From Maricaulis sp048270265 (GTDB taxonomy: Bacteria > Pseudomonadota > Alphaproteobacteria > Caulobacterales > Maricaulaceae): 64,000 bases of DNA. Where the stretch lies: the NCBI RefSeq assembly GCF_048270265.1, contig NZ_JBLWTD010000002.1:102017-166016 (forward strand), written 5' to 3'. Positions 55,168 to 63,865 of the stretch are shown here, one piece after another (position 1 is the stretch's first letter; every line of letters begins with the position of its first letter). The notes beneath the pieces are model-generated. The model saw only the letters and a list, made by a program, of their open reading frames with translations. It did not search any database and was not told the DNA's origin. The position numbers and the translations under genes are program-made.

Positions 55168-55671
55168 CTAGTTGCCGGGCAGATTCGGTGGCGCATCCGG
55201 GGCAACTGGAGTGCCGCCATTATCTGCACTCTCCATATTATCACTCAGCGTGCCATAGTATGAAATCAAGGACTCAATGCCAATCATTCCGTAAATATGG
55301 ATGGCGAAGCCAGATCTTGGTTGAGATGAGCCGTAAATTGCGCCATTTTCATTTCAAGGTCATTGGCATTCAGTGCTTGCTCGCCATTCAACTTTTATAA
55401 TTTATTTCTGACTGTGCGGATATTGATGCATCTAATACCGCACGCACACACGGTTCATACCAGACCCCATACTCGCCACCATACTCGCCACCATACTCGG
55501 AGGCGACTGGGTCGATGCCCGTGACTGCAGCAGACCATTTGGCGAACGGCCCGCTCTGGAAAGCTTGCTGCATGTGTCGCCAAACATCGAGCCATCCGGC
55601 ATGCGGTGGTGATCTAGCCATGCGGTGCGACCGGACACGCAGCTCAGTTCTTGTGTAGATAATTCACGCAT
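55168..55671 (-). pseudogene. Broken gene with bacteriocin-type leader
   Basis: From the ATG at 55671 the frame reads MRELSTQELSCVSGR, which has the form of a double-glycine-type leader (M-R-E-L-x-x-x-E-L-x-x-V-S-G) of bacteriocins. The likely body is in other frames: WLDVWRHMQQAFQSGPFAKW and on to INYK, then LNGEQALNANDLEMKMAQF to SPSIF, then YGMIGIESLISYYGTLSDNM to a stop at 55168. Three joins would each be repaired by one added base; at two of them this falls in a run of A or T. The whole would be about 165 residues. It may be a decayed gene or carry sequencing losses. Function is unknown. Confidence 0.5.
55465..55498. repeat. 12-bp tandem repeat, about 2.8 units
   Basis: CCATACTCGCCA occurs twice and then as CCATACTCGG. 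Read on the minus strand it codes for EYGGEYGGEYG inside the broken leader-peptide gene; the 12-base unit preserves the frame. Confidence 0.85.
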
Positions 55672-55830
55672 CAAGTATTCCCGTCTGTTTCGCCTGCCGC
55701 CGGTTTCGGTCGCGGTTTGCGGCTATTAATGGCTGTGATGCGGATTGACACCCGGTCGGCTTGCGTTCCAACTTGCGCCCGATTTTGCTGGCGATCGTGG
55801 GGGTTGTCGAAGATCGCCAGGGGGATTTCC

Positions 55831-57747
55831 ATGCGCGTAGTTCTTGGGCTTTTCGTGACCTTGCTGCTCTCCGGACCGGCGCTGGCGCAGGTGGAAACCT
55901 ATGCGGCGATGCCGCGGATCTGGGCGGCCGACCTTTCACCCGACGGGACACATCTGGCCACCGGCTGCAGTCCGCGCGGCGTGCGCGAGATCTGCATTTA
56001 CGACCTGGCCGGCGGTGCGGCGCCGGTCGTCATTCCGGCCCCGGATGGCGGCGAGATGTCGGCCTTCGATTGGCCGGGCAATGCCTATCTCATCTATTAT
56101 ATCGACTCGGTCCAGACCTTGCCGACGCAGGACGGCCTGCGGACCATGACCTTGACCCAGCCGGTCTCCTATTCGCTGGCGACCGGCCGTTCGGAACCGC
56201 TGATGGTCAATTCGCGCCTGGTTTCGCCAATGGTCGGGGCCGAGGGGCGCGTCGCCATGGAGATCACCTTCGCGCTTGATACCCGCGCGGGCTCAGGCTC
56301 GCGGATTGGCGGGCGCGATGACAGCGGCACCGTCGTTTATGAAATGAACCTGGAAAATGGCCGTCGTGTCCGCCGCATGGAAGTGTCGGACGGTTCGACC
56401 ATCGGCTATCTGCTGAATCCCGAGGGCGAGGTGGTCCTGGATGTCCGGCGGTTTGATGAAACCGGGCAATACTCCGTGCACAGGCCTGACGGCGCGCAGA
56501 GCCCGGCGATATATTCGGGCATCTTCCCGGCAACGCAGCCGCGGGTTTATGGCGTCATGGACAATGGGGAGGCCGTCGTCATCCGGATTCCGGGGAGCGG
56601 CCTGCGGCGGCTGGACATCGCCACCGGCGCGCTGAGCGCTTTCGATGTCGGCGGAGAAGACGTGTCGCAAATGGCCGCGATCGTGGATTATTACGCCAGC
56701 GTAGTGGTCGGGTTTCGCTATACCGACGACCTGCCGCGCCAGATCTTCATCGATCCGGATCTCGCTTCCCTGCATGCGGAACTGAAGCAGATCCTGACTG
56801 AGGATTCCGTCACGATCACCACCTGGACGCCGGACCGGACCAAGCTGGTCGTCGAGGGGCGCGATGCCGGCCAGCCGGCGAATTTCTATCTGCTTGACCT
56901 CAATACCGGCGGGCTCGGCTTGCTGGACGTCGAGACCGTCTTGCCTGAGGGACAGGCCCCCAGTTCGCGCGAATATCTCGAATTCACCGCATCAGACGGT
57001 CTCGAGATCCCGGCCTATCTGACCCTGCCGCCCGGTTTCGCCGAGGGGGATGCCCCGCCGGCGCTGATCGTGATGCCGCATGGCGGACCGCGTGCCCGGG
57101 ATACGGCTGAGTATGACTGGTGGGCCGCCTTTTATGCTGCCCGTGGTTACGCGGTCTTCCAGCCCAATTTCCGGGGTTCGACCGGCTATGGCGAGGCGTT
57201 CGAACGCGCCGGCTATGGCGGCTTCGGTTCGCGGATGATCGATGACATCATCGAGGGTGCCCATCATCTGCAGGAAACCGGCCGCGCACGGCCGGGGCAG
57301 TATTGTGTGATCGGTGGCAGCTATGGCGGCTATGCGGCGCTGATGACCGCCCTGCGTGATCGCGCCAATGTCGCCTGCGCGGTCTCCTTCGCCGGTGTGA
57401 CGGATCCGTTCGCCTTTCTCGGCAGCCGTACGCGCTGGCAAACCACCCTGCGCTATTGGGAGCAATATATGGGTGATCGTTTCGGGGATCGTGACGAACA
57501 GGCCACCATCACCCCGGTTGCCCGCGCGGACGAGCTCACCTTGCCGCTGCTGGTCCTGCATGGTGAGGACGATACGACAGTGCCCTTCGGGCAGCTGCGT
57601 CTGTTGCGCAATGCGATGGAGGGCCGTGACAATGTGCAGTTCGTCACCTTGCCCGATGCCGATCACTATCTCGGCACGCCCGAGGCCCGCACTGTCCTGC
57701 TGCGCGAAAGTCAGGCCTTCCTCGATGCGAACTTCCCGGCGCAATAG
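55831..57747 (+). CDS. S9 family prolyl-oligopeptidase-like serine peptidase
   Basis: A 638-residue exported peptidase of the S9 (acylaminoacyl/prolyl oligopeptidase) family that probably trims peptides in the periplasm. The signal peptide ends ALAQ near residue 21. An N-terminal beta-propeller runs to about 370, then the alpha/beta hydrolase domain with Ser497 in GGSYGGYAAL, Asp581 in HGEDDTTVP and His612 in DADHYL. The ATG at 55831 follows AGGGGG by 7 bases; the open frame to 55717 lacks a signal peptide. Confidence 0.93.
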   Translation: MRVVLGLFVTLLLSGPALAQVETYAAMPRIWAADLSPDGTHLATGCSPRGVREICIYDLAGGAAPVVIPAPDGGEMSAFDWPGNAYLIYYIDSVQTLPTQDGLRTMTLTQPVSYSLATGRSEPLMVNSRLVSPMVGAEGRVAMEITFALDTRAGSGSRIGGRDDSGTVVYEMNLENGRRVRRMEVSDGSTIGYLLNPEGEVVLDVRRFDETGQYSVHRPDGAQSPAIYSGIFPATQPRVYGVMDNGEAVVIRIPGSGLRRLDIATGALSAFDVGGEDVSQMAAIVDYYASVVVGFRYTDDLPRQIFIDPDLASLHAELKQILTEDSVTITTWTPDRTKLVVEGRDAGQPANFYLLDLNTGGLGLLDVETVLPEGQAPSSREYLEFTASDGLEIPAYLTLPPGFAEGDAPPALIVMPHGGPRARDTAEYDWWAAFYAARGYAVFQPNFRGSTGYGEAFERAGYGGFGSRMIDDIIEGAHHLQETGRARPGQYCVIGGSYGGYAALMTALRDRANVACAVSFAGVTDPFAFLGSRTRWQTTLRYWEQYMGDRFGDRDEQATITPVARADELTLPLLVLHGEDDTTVPFGQLRLLRNAMEGRDNVQFVTLPDADHYLGTPEARTVLLRESQAFLDANFPAQ

Positions 57748-57762
57748 CCTGCGCCGGCAGGT

Positions 57763-57984
57763 CTAGCGCCGCCGCAACTGGCTCAGATCCAGCCCCGCCA
57801 GTTCGGCGAGGTGGGCGATCATGATGACGCCGACGGCGGCGGCGAAGATGGCGATCAGGGTCCATGGGACGAGCCGCGGCCCGCGTTCGGGACGGACGGG
57901 CTGTCCGGCGCGCCAGCGTCCGAGCAGGAAAAGGGCGACGCAGATCCCGAGGATGGTGAGGGTTGCGGTGAGGGAGAGATACAT
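57763..57984 (-). CDS. Small two-helix membrane protein
   Basis: A 73-residue protein with helices at about 5-22 (TATLTILGICVALFLLG) and 42-62 (TLIAIFAAAVGVIMIAHLAE), ending LAGLDLSQLRRR. The pattern PWTLIAIF...AHLAELAG recurs in small membrane proteins of Caulobacterales, which supports it as a real gene. Its first 130 bases overlap the 3' end of the glycosyltransferase in another frame. Ribosome site weak. Function unknown. Confidence 0.65.
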   Translation of the reverse strand: MYLSLTATLTILGICVALFLLGRWRAGQPVRPERGPRLVPWTLIAIFAAAVGVIMIAHLAELAGLDLSQLRRR

Positions 57985-59450
57985 GCCTGGTCCGTATAGG
58001 TGCTGACGCCGTGCTCGGTCTTGTCCCAGAAATAGGGACGGGTCACCAGCTGGTACAGGGCGCGCGCTGCAGCCCAGCTCTGCAGCGGCCAGTAGGCGGG
58101 CATCGACAACAGGTCTCCCAGTCTGACCGGCAGCCCGGCCCGGCGCATGCCCGTCGCGGCCGTCGCCGCCGAGGCGGCATAGCCGGCCAGCAGGAAGCCG
58201 GCGTAGAGCAGGGCGCCGGGGCCGCCGGTGCTGCCATCCAGAAGGCGCAGCAGACAGCTTGCCGCCAGCGGTGCGTGCGCCAGCGCTGATACGAGGGCTG
58301 CGCCGAGCGTCAAGGCCAGTGCAAGGCCTGTCGGCCGGCCCGCCAGGGCGCGAGCATCGCCGCGGCTGTGCACCGCCAGGGTCTGGGCATAGCCCTTGAG
58401 CCAGCGTGTGCGCTGGCACACCCAGGGCCAGACCCGCGTCGGGGCCTCCTCGAGGGTCAGTGGTGCAATCACGTCGCAGCGATAGCCCAGCGCGTGCAGG
58501 CGAAAGCCCAGATCGGCGTCCTCGGTCACATTCCACGCGTCCCAGCCGCCGGCCCGGCGCAGGGCCGCGGTACGGAAATGATTGCTGGTGCCGCCCAGTG
58601 GCAGGGGCCAGCGCAGCCGGGCGTAGAGCGGCAGCAGGGCGTGGAAATGTGCCGCGTATTCCAGCGCGAATTGCCGTGTCAGCCAGCATTCGCACCGGTT
58701 GAACCAGTTGAGCGGTGCCTGCAGGCAGGCCAGGTCCGGGCCCGCGGCAGCGAAGCTTTCGGCGGCGGTGCGCAACTGGCGCGGATGCGGCCTGTCCTCG
58801 GCGTCGTGGACGGTGACGATCTCGCCGGAGCAGAAGCGCAGTGCGTAGTTGAGGGCGCGCGGTTTGGTACGCGGCCCGCCTTCGGGCACGAGGATGATGC
58901 GGTATCTGTCATCGAGATTCAGCGCCCGGGCGGCAGCAATCGTTTCCTCGTCATCGGCCTCCAGGGCCAGGCGGATTTCGAGCCGGTCGGCGGGGTAGTC
59001 GATCGCCTCCAGCGCCGCGACCAGCACCGGCAGGACGGCGCTCTCGCGATAGAGCGCGATGATGATGCTGGCGCGAGGCAGGGCGCAGTCGCGCAGTTCG
59101 CGCCGCTTCGCCCAGGCTGGCGGCAGCAGGCAGGCCAGCAGGCGCAGGAGGATCAGCGCGGCAAACAGGAGGGCGGCTGTTCCGGCCAGAAGCTGGCTCT
59201 GCCACCGGGCCCAGCCGATGCCCGCGACGAGGAGCAGGCAGAAGGCGCAGGCGAGGGCCCAGGCCTGTCCCTGCGAAAGCCCGGCCTTGGCGCTGAAGGC
59301 CGGCGTGCGGTGCGCCAGACCCTCGGCGGCATCGCTGGCCCAGAGCCGGGCCAGCAGATCCGGAGCCTCGGCGCCGGTGCGATCCTTGCCCCGTCCGGTA
59401 TCCGGCTCAAGGGCCGCCGGAAGAGCGGGGCTGCGATAGCTGTCATCCAT
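57855..59450 (-). CDS. Membrane glycosyltransferase, family 2
   Basis: A 531-residue GT2 enzyme with two helices near 66-110, a cytoplasmic catalytic domain and C-terminal helices. It has ASIIIALYRESAVLP, EADDEETI, the D-x-D-like HDAEDRPHP, TEDADLG and QRTRWLKG, the D,D,D,QxxRW set of processive or glucan/cellulose-synthase-like transferases. It likely builds an envelope or exopolysaccharide. The last 47 residues after FWDKTEHGVS are Pro/Ser-rich and read through the start of the small membrane-protein gene, so the natural end may be shorter or the tail unconserved. Confidence 0.85.
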   Translation of the reverse strand: MDDSYRSPALPAALEPDTGRGKDRTGAEAPDLLARLWASDAAEGLAHRTPAFSAKAGLSQGQAWALACAFCLLLVAGIGWARWQSQLLAGTAALLFAALILLRLLACLLPPAWAKRRELRDCALPRASIIIALYRESAVLPVLVAALEAIDYPADRLEIRLALEADDEETIAAARALNLDDRYRIILVPEGGPRTKPRALNYALRFCSGEIVTVHDAEDRPHPRQLRTAAESFAAAGPDLACLQAPLNWFNRCECWLTRQFALEYAAHFHALLPLYARLRWPLPLGGTSNHFRTAALRRAGGWDAWNVTEDADLGFRLHALGYRCDVIAPLTLEEAPTRVWPWVCQRTRWLKGYAQTLAVHSRGDARALAGRPTGLALALTLGAALVSALAHAPLAASCLLRLLDGSTGGPGALLYAGFLLAGYAASAATAATGMRRAGLPVRLGDLLSMPAYWPLQSWAAARALYQLVTRPYFWDKTEHGVSTYTDQACISPSPQPSPSSGSASPFSCSDAGAPDSPSVPNAGRGSSHGP

Positions 59451-59533
59451 GGCGCTACCCGTAGATGTTGCGTTTTGGTGTCGAGCATCAAAAACGCAAC
59501 CCAGGCGGGAGTCAATCCTGAACGCTTGCCCGG

Positions 59534-60022
59534 TTAGCTGCCGGGATTGAGAACCTCGATCAGGGTGGGGCGCTCCAGCGTCTCGTCGGCCAGGGAGAAG
59601 ATGGTGGCCGTTGCCGTCGGATAGCCCAGTGGCAGCGCCGCACGTGCATCGCAGCGCGCGGCCAGCTTGTGCGCCAGCCCGCCAATGCCGGGATTATGCC
59701 CGACCATGACAATGTGGGAGACCTTTTTGAGCGCGCCCAGTGCGGCGCGTTCCAGCATTTCGGTGCTGGCATGATACAGGGCCATCGGATCCTCGATCGG
59801 CGGCATGCCGAGCTGCGGGGCGAGGTGTTCGAAGGTCTGCCGCGTGCGCCAGGAGGGCGAGACCAGTGCGCGGCTGGCCGTCAGGCCGAGCCCGGCCAGC
59901 CGTTCGGCGGCGATCCGGCTGTCCTCATGCCCGCGCGCGGTCAACCCGCGCTGGAAATCATCATCGGCCTCAAGCCGGTCGACGGCCTTGGCATGCCGCA
60001 TCAAAATCAAAATCCGGTCCAT
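59534..60022 (-). CDS. SixA-like histidine phosphatase
   Basis: A 162-residue phosphoglycerate-mutase-fold phosphatase. The catalytic His is in LMRHAKA near the start (RHG-type motif in SixA form), the second His is in VGHNPG, and Arg in SPSWRTRQTFEHL. SixA removes phosphate from histidine-phosphotransfer domains in E. coli; relatives also act on small phosphoesters. The start is ATG 60022, directly after a TTG. It stands alone after a gap of about 85 bases from the glycosyltransferase. Confidence 0.85.
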   Translation of the reverse strand: MDRILILMRHAKAVDRLEADDDFQRGLTARGHEDSRIAAERLAGLGLTASRALVSPSWRTRQTFEHLAPQLGMPPIEDPMALYHASTEMLERAALGALKKVSHIVMVGHNPGIGGLAHKLAARCDARAALPLGYPTATATIFSLADETLERPTLIEVLNPGS

Positions 60023-60191
60023 CAAGGCCTGCCCTGTCCAGGTTCAGAAATTCGCATCTGCCCGGCCTGATCCAGCATTGACCCGATCCAGAGCGGCCCC
60101 ACTCCTAGTGTGTTTCGCGACGCTTTTGAACCAGGGAGACGAGCAGGGCCCTGATGATGGGTGATATCGCCGGGTCCTGGTGCCTGCCGCC

Positions 60192-61307
60192 CTAGTCCAG
60201 GGTGCGCCGATAGCGCCGGATCGCGATCATTGCGATGACCAGGAACATCACGATCAGCGGCCAGATGCTCGGCCAGACATCGGGCAGGTCGGCGCCCTTG
60301 AGCATCACGGCGCGCACCACCCGGATATAGTGTGTGGTGGGGATGAGCTGACCGAGCGCCTGGGCCCAGTGCGGCATGGCGGCGAAGGGGAACATGAAGC
60401 CGGACAGCAGGAAGGACGGCATGAACAGGAACATGGTCAGCTGCATGGCCTGCATCTGGCTGCGTGCGACGGTCGAGAACAGGAAGCCCATCGCCAGGTT
60501 CACGACGATGAAGAGCGCGCTGGCGATGACGAAGGCGAGCGGGCTGCCCAGGAAGGGCACCCCGAACAGATAGCGCGCGCCGGCCAGCATGATCGCGACC
60601 TGCAGGGATCCGACGAAGACATAGGGCGTGATCTTGCCGATCATCACCTCGAAGGCTTCGGTCGGGGTCGAGAGCAGGGCTTCCAAGGTGCCGCGTTCGG
60701 CCTCACGCGTCAGCGAGATCGAGGTCATCATCGCCATGGTCAGGGTCAGGATGGTGCCCAGCAGGCCGGGCACGATATTGAGCGCGGTGCGGCCGGCGGG
60801 GTTGTAGCGGCGGTGAATGACGGTCTCGACCGGCGGCGTCATCTCGCCCAGATAGGGCTCCAGCGCGCGCTGGACGATGCTGGCAAAGGCTCCGCTGCCG
60901 GCACTGGCGGCGACCGGGTCGGCGCCATCGGTGTCGAGCAGGATTTGCGGCCGTTCGCCACGCGCCAGATCGCGCTCGAAATTCGGCGGGATCGCCACCA
61001 CGAAGGAGGCGGTGCCATCGCGCAGGGCGATATCGGCTTCCTCGGGCGAGGCGACGAGGCCGGTGATGTCGAAGAATTCCGACGTCTCCATGGCCTGGAG
61101 AATGGCGCGGCTGGCCGGGCCGCTATCGCCCATCTCCACCAGGGTCGGCAGATGGCGGGCATCGGTATTGATGGCATAGCCGAACAGGAGAAGCTGCATC
61201 ACCGGAATGCCGACCATCATGCCGAAGGTCAGCCGGTCGCGCGTCATCTGGATGAATTCCTTGCGCAGGATGGCGATAATGCGATTGAGCGAGGCGAACC
61301 GGTTCAT
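60192..61307 (-). CDS. ABC-2 type exporter permease
   Basis: A 371-residue YbhR/YbhS-like permease with a long periplasmic loop between the first two helices (about 45-170) and five more helices. The stretch LTREAERGTLEALLSTPTEA is the family signature. It overlaps the ATPase gene by 4 bases (ATGA), so expression is coupled. With the ATPase and the HlyD-type protein it forms a drug or lipid exporter. Confidence 0.9.
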   Translation of the reverse strand: MNRFASLNRIIAILRKEFIQMTRDRLTFGMMVGIPVMQLLLFGYAINTDARHLPTLVEMGDSGPASRAILQAMETSEFFDITGLVASPEEADIALRDGTASFVVAIPPNFERDLARGERPQILLDTDGADPVAASAGSGAFASIVQRALEPYLGEMTPPVETVIHRRYNPAGRTALNIVPGLLGTILTLTMAMMTSISLTREAERGTLEALLSTPTEAFEVMIGKITPYVFVGSLQVAIMLAGARYLFGVPFLGSPLAFVIASALFIVVNLAMGFLFSTVARSQMQAMQLTMFLFMPSFLLSGFMFPFAAMPHWAQALGQLIPTTHYIRVVRAVMLKGADLPDVWPSIWPLIVMFLVIAMIAIRRYRRTLD

Positions 61308-62230
61308 TTGAAATTGTCCTGGGCACCGGTCATCAGCCAGATGAAGGCTTCCTCAAGCCCCGTCTTGGCCTTGCTGACCTCGAATTCCGGACGTTCGCGC
61401 CAGGGCGCAATCGCGCGCTCCAGCGCCGCTTCATCGCGTCCCGACACATGCAGGGCCGAGCCGAAGCGGGCGATCTGGTCGACGCCGGGCGCGTGTTCCA
61501 GTGCGTCATAGACCGGCTGCAGCCCCTTGCCTTCAATGCGCCATGTGGTGAGGCCGACAATGCCGGCAATATCCGCCGAGGGCGCATCGATCAGCTTCTT
61601 GCCATAGGCGATATAGGCGATGGAATCGCACTGCACGGCCTCGTCCATATAGTGGGTCGAGACCAGCACGGTGACGCCCTGTTGCGAGAGGCGGCGGATA
61701 CGGTCCCAGAAATCGCGCCGCGCCTTGGGATCCACACCGGCGGTCGGTTCATCCAGCATCAACAGGCCGGGCTTGTGCATGGTCGTCGCGGCCAGCGCGA
61801 GGCGCTGTTTCCAGCCGCCGGAGAGATTGCCCGCCAATTGTCTGGCGCGCGGCTCGAGATCGTATTCCTCCATCGTCGCCTGCACGGTCTGTTTCTGGTT
61901 CGGCACCGCATGCAGGCGGGCCATGAATTCGAGATTCTCCTTCACGGTGAGGTCGCCATAGAGGGAAAATCTCTGCGTCATATAGCCGACGCGCGACTTG
62001 ATCTCGCGGCTCTGGGTGCGGATGTCATAGCCCAGCGCCGTGCCGCCGCCGCCATCGGGTTTCAACAGGCCGCACACCAGCCGGATCGTCGTCGTCTTGC
62101 CCGAGCCATTGGGGCCGAGAAAGCCGTAGATCGCGCCGCGGGGGACCTGGATCGAGAAGTCATCGACCACCTTGGTGTCGCCGAAACTCTTGGTCAGCCC
62201 GTGGACATCAATGACGAGATCGCCATCCAT
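61304..62230 (-). CDS. ABC exporter ATPase (YbhF-like)
   Basis: A 308-residue ATPase. It shows Walker A GPNGSGKTT, signature LSGGWKQRLALA, Walker B LLMLDEPTAGVDP and the switch His in VSTHYMDEA. The C-terminal 80 residues are typical of ABC-2 drug exporters. The ATG at 62230 is used; the longer frame reads through the preceding adaptor gene. The HlyD-type stop at 62232 and this start nearly touch, a tight operon. Confidence 0.92.
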   Translation of the reverse strand: MDGDLVIDVHGLTKSFGDTKVVDDFSIQVPRGAIYGFLGPNGSGKTTTIRLVCGLLKPDGGGGTALGYDIRTQSREIKSRVGYMTQRFSLYGDLTVKENLEFMARLHAVPNQKQTVQATMEEYDLEPRARQLAGNLSGGWKQRLALAATTMHKPGLLMLDEPTAGVDPKARRDFWDRIRRLSQQGVTVLVSTHYMDEAVQCDSIAYIAYGKKLIDAPSADIAGIVGLTTWRIEGKGLQPVYDALEHAPGVDQIARFGSALHVSGRDEAALERAIAPWRERPEFEVSKAKTGLEEAFIWLMTGAQDNFK

Positions 62231-62231
62231 G

Positions 62232-63173
62232 CTAGCGGACCTCGAGGCGCAGCGGTGTGCCCGGAGGCGGTGGATTGGCGTCGAAGCGGGCCTCGGCGCG
62301 GTAGACGAGGCGTGAGCGTTCGCTGTCGGAATAGATGAAGGGGGCGGTGAATTGCGCTTCGTCATCGATACGGGTGATGGTCACCATCAGGCCACTGTCG
62401 CAGGTGTCGCAGAATACGGCGAGCCGGGTGCCGACCGGCGTTGCCGCCAGTTCGGTTTCCGGGATCAGGATCACGGCATGCACTGCGCCCTCGGGCAGGA
62501 TGGAATAGACGGGCAGGGCCGGGCTGGCCTGTTCGCCCGCATAGCGGATCTGGCGTTCGACACGGCCATCGGCCGGCACGGTGACGGTGCGCTGGGAGAG
62601 CACAAACCCGGCCCGGTCGACGGCGGATTGCGCTGCGGCGATGGCGGCCTGCAGGGCGCGGAGCTGGTTTTCGCGGGCGGGCAATTGCACCAGGTTGAGG
62701 CGCTGGCGCATTTCGCTGGCCTGGGCATTGGCGGCCTCGGCCGCCGTCTCGGCCTGGTCGAGACGGGCCTGGCTGATATGGCCCTGTTCGAACAGTTCGC
62801 GGGCCCGCTCCAGGTCGGCCGTGGCCAGCGTCCGGGCTGCATTGGCCTGGGCGAGCATTTCGCGGGCAGCGCCAATCTCCGGATCGCGGGCACCGGCGGC
62901 GGCGTCATCGAACTGGGCGGTGGCCAGGGCGAGCTGGGCCTCGGCGGCGGCGAGGGCGGCACGGGCATCGGTATCGTCGAGCCTGAAAGCGAGCTCGCCG
63001 GCTGTGACGGGATCGCCCTCGCGCAGGCCGGTCTCGATGATGCGCCCGGTCATGTCCGGCGCGAGGCTGACGAAATCACCCTCGGCATAGCCATGCAAAC
63101 CGCTCTCGACCGGCGGTGAACACGCACCGAGCGCGAAGGCGAGGACCAGGGCGGGGGCGATGAAACGGGTCAT
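62232..63173 (-). CDS. HlyD-family exporter adaptor (lipoprotein)
   Basis: A 313-residue membrane fusion protein with a lipobox (AFALGACS). The coiled-coil hairpin (about 75-180) is rich in Ala/Gln/Glu, flanked by lipoyl halves (LAPDMTGRIIETGLREGDPV and VPADGRVERQIRYAGEQASP). It connects the ABC exporter to the outer membrane, like YbhG. It begins inside the end of tetR (ATGA overlap), so the regulator is cotranscribed with the exporter. Confidence 0.9.
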   Translation of the reverse strand: MTRFIAPALVLAFALGACSPPVESGLHGYAEGDFVSLAPDMTGRIIETGLREGDPVTAGELAFRLDDTDARAALAAAEAQLALATAQFDDAAAGARDPEIGAAREMLAQANAARTLATADLERARELFEQGHISQARLDQAETAAEAANAQASEMRQRLNLVQLPARENQLRALQAAIAAAQSAVDRAGFVLSQRTVTVPADGRVERQIRYAGEQASPALPVYSILPEGAVHAVILIPETELAATPVGTRLAVFCDTCDSGLMVTITRIDDEAQFTAPFIYSDSERSRLVYRAEARFDANPPPPGTPLRLEVR

Positions 63174-63814
63174 GAGGGCTCACTCTCCAGGCGTGGCTTG
63201 AGGCCGTAAAGCAGGATGTCGGCGATCGCATCGGCCAGCTCGGCCGGATCGGTCAGCTTGTCGGGATGCAGCTCGAAGATATTGGTCAGGGCCATATGGG
63301 CGATGCCCGGCCCGCCGATGACGCGCATGAAGGCATCGGCATCGACCGGGCGGAACACGCCCTTCGTCACCGCGGCGTCGAGCAGGGCGCGCATGGCTCG
63401 CCGCACAATGTCGAGCACATGGCTGCGATAGAAGGCGGCCAGTTCCGGGAAGCGGTGTGCCTCGGTCAGCACCAGGCGCGGCGCGGCGGATATGCTGGGC
63501 GAGGAAACGGCGGTGAACAGGATGCGCAACAGGCCGCGCAATGCCGCCTCGGGATCGGCGGCCGCACTGCTGGCGACATGCTGTTCGACGACCCGTGCCA
63601 ATGCCCCGGCCGATTGCTCGATCAGCGCATTGAGCATGGCTTCCTTGGACGGAAAATAGAGATAGAGCGTGCCCTTGGACACGCCGGCGCGCCGGGCAAT
63701 GTCCTCCACCCGCGCCGCGGCAAAACCCTGTTCGCTAAACACGGCCAGCGCCGCGTCGAGGATTTCCTCGGGGCGGGCTTCGGGACGGCGGCGATGGCTG
63801 GGCGCTCGGGTCAT
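63170..63814 (-). CDS. TetR-family repressor of the exporter operon
   Basis: A 214-residue TetR regulator. The N-terminal helix-turn-helix is ILDAALAVFSEQGFAAARVE followed by DIARRAGVSKGTLYLYFPSK. The C-terminal ligand domain is variable. It is the first gene of the four-gene unit with the HlyD protein, ATPase and permease, and the palindrome 13 bases upstream of its start is a fitting self-regulation site. Confidence 0.92.
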   Translation of the reverse strand: MTRAPSHRRRPEARPEEILDAALAVFSEQGFAAARVEDIARRAGVSKGTLYLYFPSKEAMLNALIEQSAGALARVVEQHVASSAAADPEAALRGLLRILFTAVSSPSISAAPRLVLTEAHRFPELAAFYRSHVLDIVRRAMRALLDAAVTKGVFRPVDADAFMRVIGGPGIAHMALTNIFELHPDKLTDPAELADAIADILLYGLKPRLESEPS

Positions 63815-63826
63815 GGAGCATATATA

Positions 63827-63840
63827 ACTGACCGGTCAGT
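63827..63840. promoter_or_regulatory. TetR operator palindrome
   Basis: ACTGACCGGTCAGT is a perfect 14-base palindrome, extended by another CAGT on the right. It lies just before the TetR start codon, next to TATATAA that could be the -10 region, so the repressor would block its own promoter. Confidence 0.75.
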
Positions 63841-63865
63841 CAGTAACAAGCGTGATGGATGCGGC

